From Callorhinus ursinus (Eukaryota; Chordata; Mammalia; Carnivora; Otariidae), in NCBI RefSeq assembly GCF_003265705.1, contig NW_020313057.1:7417089-7481088 (forward strand): a stretch of 64,000 nt of DNA, read 5' to 3'. A program made the position numbers and the translations under genes. The notes under the pieces were generated by a model that was given only the letters and a program-made list of their open reading frames with translations, was not told the origin of the DNA and made no database searches. How positions within the stretch are numbered: position 1 is the stretch's first letter; each line of letters starts with the position of its first letter. Below, one piece after another: positions 1 through 11,742 of this stretch.

Positions 1-3000
1 CCCTAACATGGGAGCAGCCAATTATATAAGGCAATTAAAAACAAAAGCAAAGAAACACATCGACAACAATACAATAATAGTGGGGAACTTTAACACCCCC
101 CCTGACTGAAATGGGCAGATCATCTAAGCAAATGATCAACAAGGAAATAAAGACTTTAAAGACACACTGGGCCAAATGGACTTCACAGACATTTTCAGAA
201 CATTCCATCCCAAAGCAACTGAATACACATTCTTCTCTAGTGCCCATGAAACATTCTCCAGAATTGATCATATCCTAGGTCACAAATCAGGTCTCAACCG
301 GTACCAAAAGATTGGGATCATTCCCTGCATATTTTCAGACCACAATGCTTTGAAACTAGAACCCAATCACAAGAGGAAAGTCGGAAAGAACTCAGATACA
401 TGGAGGCTAAAGCACATCCTACTAAAGAATGAATGGGTCAACCAGGAAATTAAAGAAGAATTAAAAAAATTCATAGAAACCAATGAAAATGAAAACACAA
501 CTGTTCAAAATCTTTGCGATGCAGCAAAGGCAGTCCTAAGAGGAAAGTATATAGCAATACAAGCCTTTCTCAAGAAACAAGAAAGGTCTCAAATACACAA
601 CCTAACCCTACACCTAAAGGAGCTAGAGAAAAAACAGCAAATAAAGCCTAAACCCAGCAGGAGAAGAGAAATAATAAAGATCAGAGCAGAAATCAATGAA
701 ATAGACACCAAAAGAACAGTAGAACAGCTCAATGAAACTAGGAGGTGGTACTTTGAAAGAATTAACAAGTTTGATAAACCCCTGGCCAGACTTATCAAAA
801 AGAAAAGAGAAATGACCCAAATCAACAAAATCATGAATGAAAGAGGAGAGATCACAACCAACACCAAAGAAATACAAACAATTTTAAGAACATATTATGA
901 ACAACTATACACCAGCAAATTAGATAACCTGGAAGAAATGTAGGCATTCCTAGAGATGTATCAACTACCAAAACTGAACCAGGAAGAAAGAGAAAGCCTG
1001 AACAGACCTATAGCCACTAAGGAAATTGAAGCAGTCATCAAAAATCTCCCAACAAACAAAAGCCCAGGGCCAGAGGGCTTCCCAGAGGAATTCTACCAAA
1101 CATTTAAAGAAGAATTGATACCTATTCTTCTGAAACTGTCCCAAAAAATAGAAATGGAAGGAAAACTTCCAAACTCATTTTATGAGGCCACCATTACCTT
1201 GATGCCCAAACCAAAGACCCCATCAAAAAGGAGAATTACAGACCAATATCCTTGATGAACATGGATGCAAAAATTCTCACCAAAATACTAGCCAGTAGGA
1301 TCCAACAATACATTAAAAGGATTATTCACCACGGCCAAATGGGATTTATCCCTGGGCTAAAAGTTTGGTTCAACATCCACAAATCAATCAATGTGATACA
1401 ATACATTAACAAAAGAAAGAACAAGAGTCATATGATCCTCTCAAAAGATGCAGAAAAAGCATTTGACAAAGTACAGCATCCTTTCTTGATCAAAACTCTT
1501 AGAGGGTACCTACCTCAATATCATAAAAGCCATCGATGAAAAACCCACAGCGAATATCATTCTCAATGCGGAAATACTGAGAGCTTTCCCCCTAAGGTCA
1601 GGAACACGACAGGGATGTCCACTGCTATTCAACATAGTATTAGAAGAACTAGCCATAGCAATCAGACAACAAAAAGAAATAAAAGGCATCTGAATTGGCA
1701 AAGAAGAAGTCAAATTCTCACTCCTTGCAGATGCTATGATACTTTATGTGGAAAACCCAAAAGGCTTCACCCAAAAACTGCTAGAACTCATACAGGAATT
1801 CAGTAAAGTGGCAGGATATAAAATCAATGCACAGAAATCAGTGGCATTCCTATACACCAACAACAAGACAAAAGAAAGAGAAATTAAGGCGTTAATCCCA
1901 TTTACAACTGCACACAAAACCATAAGATACCTATGAATAAAATCTAACCAAAGAGGCAAAGAATCTGTACTAGAAAATTATAAAATACTCATGAAAGAAA
2001 TTGAGGAAGACATAAAGAAATGGAAAAACGTTCCATGCTCATGGATCGGGAGAACAAATATTGTGAAGATGTCGATGCTACCTAGAGCAATCTACACATT
2101 TAAAGCACTCACTATCAAAATAGCAACCACTTTTTTCAAAGGAATGGAACAAATAATCCTAAAATTTGTATGGAACCAGAAAAGTCCCCGAATAGCCAGA
2201 GGAATGTTGAAAAAGAAAAACAAAGCTGGTGGCATCACAATTCCTGACTTCCAGCTCTATTACAAAGCTGTCATCATCAAGACAGTATGGTACTGGCACA
2301 AAAACAGACACATAGATCAATAGAACAGAATAGAAAGCTCAGAAATGGACCCTCAACTCTACGGTCAACTCATCTTCGACAAAGTAGGAAAGAATGTCCA
2401 ATGGAAAAAAGACAGTCTCTTCAACAAATGGTGTTGGGAAAATTGGACAGCCACATGCAGAAGAATGAAACTGGACCATTTCCTTACACCACACACAAAA
2501 ATAGACACCAAATGGTTGAAAGACCTAAACGTGAGACAGGAGTCCATCAACATCCTAAAGGAGAAGATAGGCAGCAACCTCTTCGACCTCAGCCGCAGCA
2601 ACTTCTTCCTAGAAACTTCGCCAAAGGCAAGGGAAGCCAGGGCAAAAATGAACTATTGGGATTTCATCAAGATAAAAAGGTTTTGTACAGCAAAGGAACA
2701 GTCAACAAAACCAAAAGACAAAACCGACAGAATGGGAGAAGATAAATATCTGCAAATGACATATCTGACTAGGGGCTAGTATCCAAAATCTATAAAGAAC
2801 TTATCAAACTCAACACCCAAAGAACAAATGATCCAATCAAGAAATGGGCAGAAGACATGAACAGACATTTTTCCAAAGAAGACATCCAAATGGCCAACAG
2901 ACACATGAAAAAGTGCTCAACATCACTCAGCATCAGGGAAATCCAAATCCAAACCTCAGTGAGATACCACCTCACACCAGTCAGAATGGCTAAAATGAAC

Positions 3001-3403
3001 AAGTCAGGAAACGACAGATGTTGGCAGGGATGTGGAGAAAGGGGAACCCTTCTATTCTACACTGTTGGTGGGAATGCAAGCTGGTGCAACCACTCTGGAA
3101 AACAGTATGGAGGTTCCTCAAAAAGTTGAAAATAGAGCTCCCCTACAACCCAGCAATTGCACTACTGGGTATTTACCCCAAAGATACAAATGCAGTTATC
3201 CGAAGGGGTACGTACACCCTGATGTTTATAGCAGCAATGTCCACAATAGCCAAACTGTGGAAAGAGCCAAGATGTCCATCCACAGATGAATGGATAAAGA
3301 AGAAGTGGTATTTCCAATGACGTGGATAGAACTGGAGGGTATTATGCTGAGTGAAATAAGTCAATCAGAGAAAGACATGTATCATATGATCTCAGTGATA
3401 TGA
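1..3403 (+). pseudogene. LINE-1 ORF2 (endonuclease/reverse transcriptase), partial, dead
   Basis: ORF2 of L1 encodes an APE-type endonuclease, a reverse transcriptase (RT) and a C-terminal Cys-rich segment. Visible here are the endonuclease end (SDHN near 340), RT motif A (DAEKAFDK near 1450), motif C near 1724-1735 and the C-terminal region to a stop at 3401. It is heavily broken. There is an in-frame TAG at 941-943, a 4-bp loss near 1213 and a 14-bp loss near 1500. A 9-bp loss near 1621 removes part of motif B. GGA has become TGA at 1934-1936 and TGG has become TAG at 2321-2323, with further shifts after 2700. The catalytic FADD motif reads LADA, so the second metal-binding Asp is gone. Lesions were called by comparison with the copies at 20041 and 40156. 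Confidence 0.9.
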
Positions 3404-3448
3404 GGAATTCTTAATCTCAGGAAACAAACTGAGGGGTGCTGGAGTGGT

Positions 3449-3468
3449 GGGGGATGGGAGGGATGGGG
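3449..3468 (+). other. G-quadruplex-type tract in L1 3' UTR
   Basis: Four G-runs (GGGGG, GGG, GGG, GGGG) are separated by loops of 1-2 bases. The same position is G-rich in the other young L1 copies at 23677-23698 and 44071-44090, and as C-runs in the antisense copy at 27361-27380. A polypurine, quadruplex-forming tract is a known feature of mammalian L1 3' UTRs. Confidence 0.7.
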
Positions 3469-4437
3469 TGGCCTGGTGATAGACATTTGGGAGGGTATGT
3501 GCTATGGTGAGCACTGTGAATTGTGTAAGACTGTTGAATCACAGACCTGTACCTCTGAAACAAATAATACATTATAGGTTAAAAAAAAAAAGAAGATAGT
3601 AGGAAGGGAAAAATGAATGGGGGATAAATCAGAGGGGGAGATGAATCATGAGAGACTATGGACTCTGAGAAACAAACTGAGGGTTATAGGGAGGAGGGGG
3701 ATGGGGTGATTGGTTAGCCTGGTGATGGGTATTAAAGAGGGCACATACTGAATGGAGCACTGGGTGTTATACGCAAACAATGAATCATGGAACACTACAT
3801 CAAAAACTAGTGATGTAATGTATGGTGATTAACATAACATAATAAAATTAAAAAAATGTTAAAGAAAAAGAAAGACAACAAAGGGGGGAAAAAGTCTTAC
3901 AAAGTAACAAGGATAAGAATTATAATGGACTTGTCCTGAGAGACCATTCCAGGCAAGAAAAGAGTGTAATATATTTGAACTGTTCAAAGAAATAGACCAC
4001 CCACCTAAAATTCTGTATACAGTTAAAATATCCTTACTAATGAAGGAAAAAAGATTTTCTCCATGAGAAACTGAGTAAATCAGCCTTTTAAGAACTATCC
4101 AAAGTAACTCTACAGAAAGAAAGGAAATGATACAGGCCAGAGACTTGAATCTTTACTAAAAGAAAGAAAAAGTAAAATAAAATATTCTATTTTTCTTATT
4201 CTTAATTATCCTACAGGTAAAGGTGTCTTCAAAACATGACAACAATGTATTGAGTCTTTATAGCTAATGGATAAGTGGAAAGAATGAAAGCAATGTAATA
4301 CAGGAAGGGAGGGAAGAATTAGGAATACTTTGTTAAAAGGGACCCGCCCTATCTATGAAGCAGTATAGTGTTATTTCAAGTTAATTTAGATTAGTTGTAA
4401 ATGTATATTGAAAACTCTACAGCGATGACTAAGGTAA

Positions 4438-4505
4438 ATAGATAGATGATTGAGAGATAGATGATAGATTGATAAATAGATATAAAGATGGGTGGGTAGA
4501 TGGTT
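4438..4505 (+). repeat. Degenerate GATA-rich simple repeat
   Basis: Imperfect runs of GATA/GATG (gatagatgattgagagatag and similar), ending in ggtgggtagatggttgg. It sits at the old L1 inter-ORF position. Confidence 0.6.
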
Positions 4506-6143
4506 GGATAAAATTAAAAGATGTATAATTGATATGCTAAGAGAAAAAATAAAATGGAATCATAAACTGGAGAAACAAGGTCAATGGATAGGAAAAGTAA
4601 AATATAGATATCAATCCAATTATGTCAATAATCACTGTAAATATGAATGGATTAAGTGAACCAATTAAAAGACAAAGACTATTAGGGTGGATTAAAAAAA
4701 TTAAAAAAAACTGGACTCAAGTATATGTTGTCTACAAATATACCAACTCTGTTATATAATAACAGAATGTTATTATTATAAATTAAATGTTGAAGTATGT
4801 ATAAATTAAATGTTAAAGTATGTATAAAGATATGCCAGGCTAACATTGATCAACACAAAGCCAGAATACCTTTATTAATTTCAGACAAAGCAGAAAAAAG
4901 AAATAATAAAAATTAGAGCCAAAATAAATGACAATGAAAATAAGAAATCGATAGAAAGATCTGCAAAACCAAAAGCTTATTATTTGAAGCAATAAGAATG
5001 ATAGATCTCTAGCCAGACAAACTAAGAAGAAAAAATAAAAAAAAGAGGGAACACAAATTACTAATATCATGAAAAGAACATAACTATTAATTCCATATAT
5101 GGTAAAAGGATACTAAAGAAATATTGTGAACAACTCTACACTCATAAATTTGGTAACTTAGAAGAAATGGATCAATTTCTTGATAGGAACTATCTACCAG
5201 AAGTCCCACATAGAGAAATAGATAACCTGAATGAGCTTATATTTATTGAACAAATTAAATCAATAATTAGTAGTCCTCCAAAGAAAAAAACACCAGAGCC
5301 AGATGGTTTCACTGGTGAGTTCTACCAAACATTTAAGGGAAAAAAAAATTACCAGTTTTCTATTATCTTTTCCAGAAAATAGAAGCAGAAAAAACATCTC
5401 TAGCTTGTTATTAGTCATTAGTTATTAGTTCGAGGTATCCTAATAACAAAATCAGACAAAGTCACTACAAGGAAGAAAAGTGAAATGCCAATGTCTCTAA
5501 TGAACATAGATGCAAAACTCCTCAACAAAATATTAATAAATTGAATCCAACAATGTATAAAAGGAATTCTACACCATGACCAAGTGGTATTTATCCAAGT
5601 ATGCAAGGGTGATTCAACATTCACAAAGCAATTAATGTAACTATCATATCAACTAACTAAAGAAGAAAAATGACATGATCGTATCACTAGATCAGCAAAT
5701 TTAACAAAATGCAACACCAATTCATGTTTAAAACATTTAGTGAACTCAAACTAGAGGGTAATTTCCTTAACTTGATAAAGAACATCTGCAGAAACCTACA
5801 GCTAAAATGATATTTAATGGTGAAAAACTAGTGGCTTTCCCCTTAAGATCTGGAACACGGCAAGGTTGTCCCATCTCACCAGTGTTCTACAACATCTTAT
5901 TAGGAGTCCTAGTCAATATAGTATGACAAGAAAAAGATTAAAATGTATACAGATTAGGAAGGACGGAATAAAATATTGTCCTGAGATGACATAATTGTCC
6001 ATGTAGAAAATCTCAAAGATTTGACAAAACTATCTAGCAATTATTGCAAGGCTGCAGGACAAAAGGTTAACTCATAAAAGTGAATAGAATTCCTCTATAC
6101 CAACAGTGAACAATTGGGATTTGAATTTTAGAATACAACTCCA

Positions 6144-6342
6144 GGAATGCCTGGGTGGCTCTGTCGGGTAAGTGTCTGACTCTTGATTTCAGCTAAGATT
6201 ATGATCTCAGGGTCGTGAGACCAAGCCCTGTATTGGGCTCCACACCCAGCAGGGAGTCTGCTTGAGATTCTCTCCCTCTGCCCCTCCCCTGGTTCACATG
6301 CTCGCTCTCGCTCTCTCTCTAAAATAAATAAATCTATAAAAG
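6144..6342 (+). mobile_element. CanSINE (tRNA-derived SINE)
   Basis: tRNA-related head (gcctgggtggctctgtcgg), a (CT)-rich middle and an AAATAAATAAATCT tail. A perfect 10-bp TSD (tacaactcca) lies at 6134-6143 and 6343-6352. It is inserted in the old L1M ORF2. Confidence 0.93.
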
Positions 6343-7569
6343 TACAACTCCATTTACATTATAAATTAAGAGATTAAATATTTAGGTATAAATTTAACAA
6401 AATACTATCTTCATATGAGGAAAACTATACAATTCTGATGAAATAAATGAAAGCAGATCTAAATAAATGCAGAAATAGTCCATGTTCACCTGAAGAAAGA
6501 CTCAACATTGTCAAGATGTCAGTGATAACTTGATACATAGATTGAACACAATCCTAATGAAAACCTCAGCAGGTTATTTTATTAACATTGATAAAATGAT
6601 TCTAAAGTTTATATGGGAGATCAAAGGACCCAGAATAGTCAATACAATATTGAAGAAGAACCAATTTGAAGGATTGGCATTACATGACTTCAAGATTTAC
6701 TATAAAGCTACAGTAATCCAAAGAGTATATATCATACTCATATATAGACCAGTGGACCAGAATAAAGTTCAGAAATAGATCCATGCAAGAATAGTCAACT
6801 AAAGAAAAAAGCAATGGCAATTCAATGGAGAAAGAATTGTCTTTTCAATAAGTGGCTCTGGAATAACTAGACATCTACAGGCCAAAAAAAAAAAAAAAAA
6901 AACAAAAAACTAGACACAGACCTTAAACCTTTCACACAATTAACTCAAAATGGATCATAGAACTGAATGCAAAACTAAAATTAAAACTTCTGGGAGACAA
7001 GGTAGGAAAAAATTCAGGTTAACATGGGTTTGGTGATGGATTTTTAGATACGCTATCATAAATGAAAAAATGCAAAATTGTACAGCCATTTTGGAAGCCA
7101 GTGTGACAGTTTCTTACAAAGGTAAACCTAATGCTGTCATAGAGCCCAGCAGTTATTCTCCCTGATATTTACACAAACGACTTCAAAATTTACATCCACA
7201 AAAACCCTGCATAGGAATGTTTATAGGACTTTATTTATAATTGCCAAAAATTGGAAGCAACCAAGATGCCCTTCAGTATATGAATGAATAGTCCAACTGT
7301 GATACATCCATACAAAGGTATTATTATTCAGTGATAAAAGGAAATGAGCTATCAAGCCATGAAAAGACATAAATGAACCTTAAATGTATATAGCGAAATG
7401 AAAGAAGTCAATCTGTAAAGGCTAAGCACTGTATGATTCCAACTATATGACATTCTGGAAAAGGCAGCCATAGACAGTAAAATGATCCATGGTTGCCAGG
7501 GTTTCCAGTAAAGGTAGGGGGTATGAAACAGAAGAGAACACAGGAATTTTAGGGCCATGAAAGTATTTT

Positions 7570-7700
7570 GAGGAAATACTTTTTTTTGGATTCTCTAAAT
7601 CCAAATGATTGAAAAGGAAGTGGGCTTATCTAGGATTTGAACCCAAGACTCTCACATTCAAAGCAAGAATCATATCCCTAGATCAAGGAGCCACCTACAA
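7570..7700 (-). mobile_element. tRNA-Pro-derived retro-insertion with unique tail
   Basis: A 131-bp block interrupts the 3' UTR of the old L1. Read on the minus strand it has a few leader bases, a 71-nt tRNA-like body, about 35 bp of unrelated sequence and an A8 run (7580-7587 as T on plus). The L1 sequence on both sides repeats as ccatgaaagtatttt (7555-7569) and ccatgaaatgatttc (7701-7715), 12 of 15 matching, which fits a decayed TSD. Body, tail and oligo-A plus TSD is the layout of a tRNA-derived SINE or a retroposed tRNA transcript, mobilised in trans by L1. It is not the CanSINE family, which has a different head. Confidence 0.65.
7622..7692 (-). pseudogene. tRNA-Pro pseudogene
   Basis: The minus strand reads as a decayed tRNA-Pro. 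The acceptor ends GGCTC and AAGCCC are present, the D-arm region resembles tgatctagggatatg, and the anticodon arm has the loop TTTGAAT. The B-box/T-arm GGTTCAAATCC is intact. I estimate about 60 of 71 positions agree with the usual mammalian tRNA-Pro, with mostly C-to-T/G-to-A differences and one missing base in the variable region. The anticodon position reads TGA instead of TGG, so it would not decode proline. No tRNA function is expected. Confidence 0.75.
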
Positions 7701-8279
7701 CCATGAAATGATTTCATATGATATTGTAATTGTGGATACATAACACTATGAATTCTTCAAAAACCCACAGAAGTACACAACACAAAAAGCAAACCCTGCT
7801 GTAAACTATAGACTTTAGTTATAATGATGTATCAAAATTGGCTCATAGGTTGTAATGAATGTACCACACTGATGCAGGATGTTAATAATAAGGGCTAATA
7901 ATTGGGGTAGTTGTGTGCGGGAGAGGAGGGTGAGACAGTATATGGGAAGTCTATACTTTGTTTTTTTTTTTTTTTGTAAACCTAAAACTTCTCTTAAAAA
8001 TAAAGTCCGACTAATTTAAGAAAGAAGGATAAGGGCAAGGAGTGATTTGAGTCTGTGCACGCATGACCATCAAATGCGTCTGACTACCTCAGCCTGTTGT
8101 GTAGACCAGGTTGCATGGAGCTAAGTCAGGTATGGAGAGGGCTCTCCACAGAAATGTTAGTGCTCTTTTTAAAATTATATTTAGTATGTTAATGGCTGAC
8201 ATCTATTGAATTACTGTATTTGTTAGAAGTTTTATTTCAAGCGATTATTTTTCTCTTGTTAAAGTTGAGGAGATTAAAG

Positions 8280-8473
8280 AGCACCCGGGTGGCTCAGTCG
8301 GTTAAGTGTCTGCCTTCCACTCAGGTCATGATCTCAGGGTCCTGGGATGGAGCCCCACATCGGGCTCCCTGCTCAGTGGGGAGTCTGCTTGAGGATTTCT
8401 CTCCCTCTCCTTCTGCCCTTCCCCTTACTCACTCTCTCTCTCTCTAAAAATGAGTAAATCTTAAAAAAAAAAT
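8280..8473 (+). mobile_element. CanSINE
   Basis: Head gcacccgggtggctcagtcgg, a (CT)n segment and a diverged tail (aaaaatgagtaaatcttaaa). No clear TSD is visible, which fits an older copy. Confidence 0.9.
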
Positions 8474-9065
8474 GACAAAGTTGAAGTTTCAAAAAAGAAA
8501 GAACCTTGTTCTAGGTTAAACAGCTCCTAAAAGGCTAACTCCCTAAGCTCATGCTCCTTCTTCTATGCCACATTTGGGGTTTTGAATTAAACCATTTATT
8601 AGAGCAATATTCCTAGGGAGATTATACACTGGAGAGTTTTGTACAGAGTGTCACGCAACCATGTGGAGATAAATATAGAAGTGAAACACCCCAGAGACAG
8701 TGACAATGAGAAATAAGAACAACACATTGTTGATTTATGGCCACTAAATTTCGTAAGTCTTTAACATTATCCAAGAACCCTCATGTATTTCTTTAATCAG
8801 CTGTTTTACCTTTTCTCTGTGTTAAATAGACCATATTCTTTCAAATCACTGATGGCACATGTTCTTTTTTCACTCTCTGCACCCAACGTCTACTCTTACT
8901 ATTTGGAGCTAAGTAAAACCAACCTCTGAGATTCATAACAGGGTCTACAACAAAACATGGCAAATTGACTATTTGTTTCCTCCTTGTTCTGCTACATTTG
9001 AGACATTTTAAAATCTCCGAATACAGGTTAGTGAGTAGCTGTCTAAAAGATTTGGCATGTTTGAT
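8474..9065. other. No gene or recognised repeat seen
   Basis: Non-coding AT-rich sequence. There is no long ORF, no splice-flanked conserved reading frame and no recognisable repeat. Confidence 0.5.
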
Positions 9066-10140
9066 TACTCTACTCTCTTTTGATATCAGGGTATTATAAA
9101 ATGAGTTAGAAACGGCTTCTTCCTTCTATATATTCTGAAAGAGTTTGTGTAGAATTGGTACTATTTCTAGTTATATATTTGGTAGAATTTGTCAGGGAAG
9201 GCATCTGGACCTGAGTATGTTGGATGGTTATTTCACAAGGAATTGAATTTATAAGGTTATCTGTTTCTTCTTAGTGACATTTTTTGTCTTTCAAGGAATT
9301 TGTTCATTTCATCCACGTTGTTGAAAATAAAATCTCATTGGACTCTTTTTCTTAAAGTTTCCATCTCTCCACTGATATACTTCACCTTTTTGTCTATATT
9401 TTTCATCTTTTAAAATGGAGCATTCAACATATTAATTATAGTTATTTTAATTTCCCCCATGTAATCATTCCAACATCTGGTGATATGAATGTTGTTCTGT
9501 TAATTGTTGTGTGTCTTCATGATTTTTTTCTTTGTAATATTGATAAGATTTATTTATTTGAGAGAGAGAGAGAGCAGGGGGAGGGGCAGAGAGAGAGGAA
9601 AAGAAGTCTTAAGAAGACCCTGTGCTGAGTGCAGAGCCTGATGTGGCATTCAGTCTCACGACCCTGAGATCGCGACCTGAGCTGAAACCAAGAGTCTGTT
9701 GCTTAACCAACTGCACTACCCAGGAGCCCCTCTTTGTAATATTAATTTTGCTCTTCAGTGTCATAATGTTTTATTTAAGCTAGACATCTTGTGTAGAACA
9801 AGAGAAACTATTTAAGAGTAAAAAGTATTTCCACTGGGGAATTGGGTATTCCTCTTCCTAATCTAAAATCGATCTGTGGTTCTAGTCATTGAACCACTGG
9901 TTTCAACTTACTCTAAGGATGACTCAGGCTGGGTGAGGAGCTAGAGTGCTAGAGGGATTGTCCAATGTCTGTGCTCTGCTAGAACATTTCAGTACCCTGT
10001 TACATTTACACTGGAGAAGGCCTATCATTTTCATGTTCATGCCCCTCCCGGCAGAACAGTGCTGTTGCTTACTACTGTTTCCCAGGTTGGGTGGTAGATG
10101 GCAAGGGGTGAGCTCTCTGTCCCCGTTCTAGCTTCAGTCT
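9066..10140 (-). mobile_element. Old L1M-type LINE fragments, antisense
   Basis: The minus strand matches L1 ORF2 around the SPGPDGF-type motif; the plus strand shows ggtagaatttgtcagggaagg and catctggacctgag. From about 9420 on, the phrases aattccaacatctggtgat-like and gcagaacagtgctgttgctt resemble old L1/HAL1 5' regions. It is interrupted by a CanSINE at 9542-9730. The 9066-9300 part is firm; the part beyond 9744 is tentative. Confidence 0.5.
9542..9730 (-). mobile_element. CanSINE, antisense
   Basis: Tail (aagatttatttatttgagag) on the left, head (actacccaggagcccc) on the right. A perfect 13-bp TSD, tctttgtaatatt, lies at 9529-9541 and 9731-9743. It lies inside the old L1M fragment. Confidence 0.93.
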
Positions 10141-10950
10141 TAGGGAGGCCTTCTGTGCCTGAGACATGGGGGTGAATTTTTTTTAGTATTTCTGTTCCTT
10201 CTCCCTGTGGCATGGTCCTTTCTGATGCTCAAATGGAGGTAGGAGGCCTCTACACTCTCTTTGAAACCCTCCCCGGTTTCAGAAGATTTTATTCCTAATG
10301 TCCTGCCTCCACCATGAATGGGTGTATATCTGTGACTTTCAGACTATTATGTTTCCTGCACTTATCTCAGAGACTTAAGTCTTCTGAGAGAATGATTCAT
10401 GCAGAAGAGTAGATTTTCATGGCTTTCCCTTCCATAATTTGTACCAACAAGGGAGTCTGTCTCCAATCTTTGCCCCTGGTAATTTTTCCTGCAAGCTCTG
10501 AATTAAGGTTCATGGAAATATGCCTGCAAGTTGGTATAAATTCCATTTGTGTCTGAAATTCCCTGGTGTTCTGTTTTCTCATACTAACCCATGCTCATCC
10601 TTTGGGATCCATTGGTATTGTATGCCCCAGCTTTCACATCTGCCCCTGTCTTCTTCCTGTGTTTTGCTACAGCTCAGACATTCTGTGTATGATCCCTCTA
10701 CATGGGGGGGGAAGAGGAGCTGATTTTCCTGGTCACAGTTGCCCTGTAAGCACAGCTTTCTGAAAGTTGTGATTTTATACTTTATTCCACTTTTTCTCTT
10801 TTGAATAGTGGGAGCAGTACTCTTTCCATTATTTTTTTCTTTTTGCATCTGAGGTGGAAGTAGAAATCTCTCTTTTATAGTTTCAATCTTTTCTTGTAAA
10901 TTGTATTCTAGCCAACTAGATTTCAAGAATTTTTTTCTTTATAGACACAT
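10141..10950. other. No gene seen; possibly old L1 5' region
   Basis: Short ORFs on both strands have no recognisable domain and no supporting structure. The style of the sequence (T-rich, sentence-like continuity with 9744-10140) could be the 5' part of an old antisense L1, but I cannot prove it. Confidence 0.35.
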
Positions 10951-10951
10951 G

Positions 10952-10952
<1 letters not shown>

Positions 10953-10990
<38 letters not shown>

Positions 10991-11012
10991 TCTCTCTCTC
11001 TCTCTCTCTCTC
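10953..11012 (+). repeat. Compound microsatellite (CT)n(AC)n(TC)n
   Basis: Pure CT repeat, then AC repeat (about 10970-10990), then TC repeat to 11012. Confidence 0.95.
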
Positions 11013-11596
11013 CTGTTCTAGATCTCTTTCCTATATATTTACATCCCCTTCTACTTCCCTGGCTTTATTTCCCTGTTAGTCTAGTACAGCATTGCCTGGT
11101 TTCTGTCTCTTCCACACTGACATAATGGCTTTCTTTACAACAACCTCTTTGTGGCTAAATCTAATGATCAATGTGAATCTTTGAACAGAGACAGTAAGTC
11201 ATTAGATTATGGAGTAATCAGACCAAATAAGGTACTGAGAATTTGGAGAATGTTAGCAGAAAATGTGCTTTATAGTCAACAATTTGCACAAGATTTATTG
11301 TTAATAGAGGGGAAAAAACAGGAGAAAGTGCAAAAGGAAAATGGTAGAGAGATGAATAGTAAGATTTAAATGTGAATGAATATTGATCCCTATGGTTTCA
11401 GGGCAACTGAATGGCTAAAAGCACAGGGAAAAAAAAATGTAGAATTAAGAATAATCATGGGAATGACAGGATAGAATGTTCCAATGACAAGCACTCAAAA
11501 ATGGGAGTAATAATAAATGCACAAAAATAATATATACAAAAGCAACTATTTTTGAGATTCCACTAATGCATGCCTGATATTATGTGGGGTCACAAT

Positions 11597-11598
<2 letters not shown>
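11013..11598. other. No gene or recognised repeat seen
   Basis: Unique-looking AT-rich DNA between two microsatellites. Confidence 0.5.

Positions 11599-11634
<36 letters not shown>
11599..11634 (+). repeat. (AC)n microsatellite
   Basis: About 18 uninterrupted AC units; a likely length polymorphism. Confidence 0.97.
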
Positions 11635-11637
<3 letters not shown>

Positions 11638-11742
11638 GCATTTTGGAAGCAAGGTAGAAGGGTAGTAAGTAATACTTGGGAAAAGACTGACAAAAATCAG
11701 ATAGGAGGTCTTTGACCATTTTATTTAAATTAGGTGAGAATG

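Larger units (their letters stand above)
1..3875 (+). mobile_element. Young LINE-1 (L1-A), 3' part, truncated by window edge
   Basis: This is a carnivore LINE-1 retrotransposon. It enters at the left edge inside the ORF2 endonuclease domain and runs through the 3' UTR. Its first bases (ccctaacatgggagcagcc) recur at 20171 and 40556 in two other plus-strand copies, so all belong to one recent subfamily. The 3' UTR holds two G-rich tracts and ends with the shared ATGAATCATGGAACACTAC block near 3780 and an A-rich tail near 3840-3875. The 5' end and any TSD lie outside the window. The downstream neighbour is an older L1M of the same orientation. Confidence 0.93.
3890..7995 (+). mobile_element. Old LINE-1 (L1M-type), interrupted and internally deleted
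   Basis: A decayed L1 older than the CanSINE. It starts in the ORF1 end/inter-ORF region (3940-4200), reaches the ORF2 start (TVNMNGLSEPIKRQR-like near 4640) and then jumps at about 4888 from the endonuclease (LISDKA-like) to the linker (EIIKIRAKI-like), losing most of the endonuclease. RT-like sequence follows (5170-6770), then the ORF2 C-terminus (7080-7440) and a 3' UTR ending in tttgtaaacctaaaacttctc and AATAAAG near 8000. It is interrupted by a SINE at 6144-6342 and a tRNA-derived insert at 7570-7700. There are many stops and no coding capacity. The exact subfamily would need RepeatMasker. Confidence 0.8.

Noticed and set aside
7622..7692. Functional tRNA gene
   Set aside because: Anticodon and several stem positions are changed, one base is missing, and it sits in a retro-insertion with an oligo-A tail.
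10579..10926. 115-codon minus-strand open frame
   Set aside because: Low-complexity Lys/Glu-rich product, no family match, sits in probable old L1 5' sequence.
10953..11012. Repeat array of CRISPR type
   Set aside because: Simple dinucleotide runs without spacers; the genome is mammalian.
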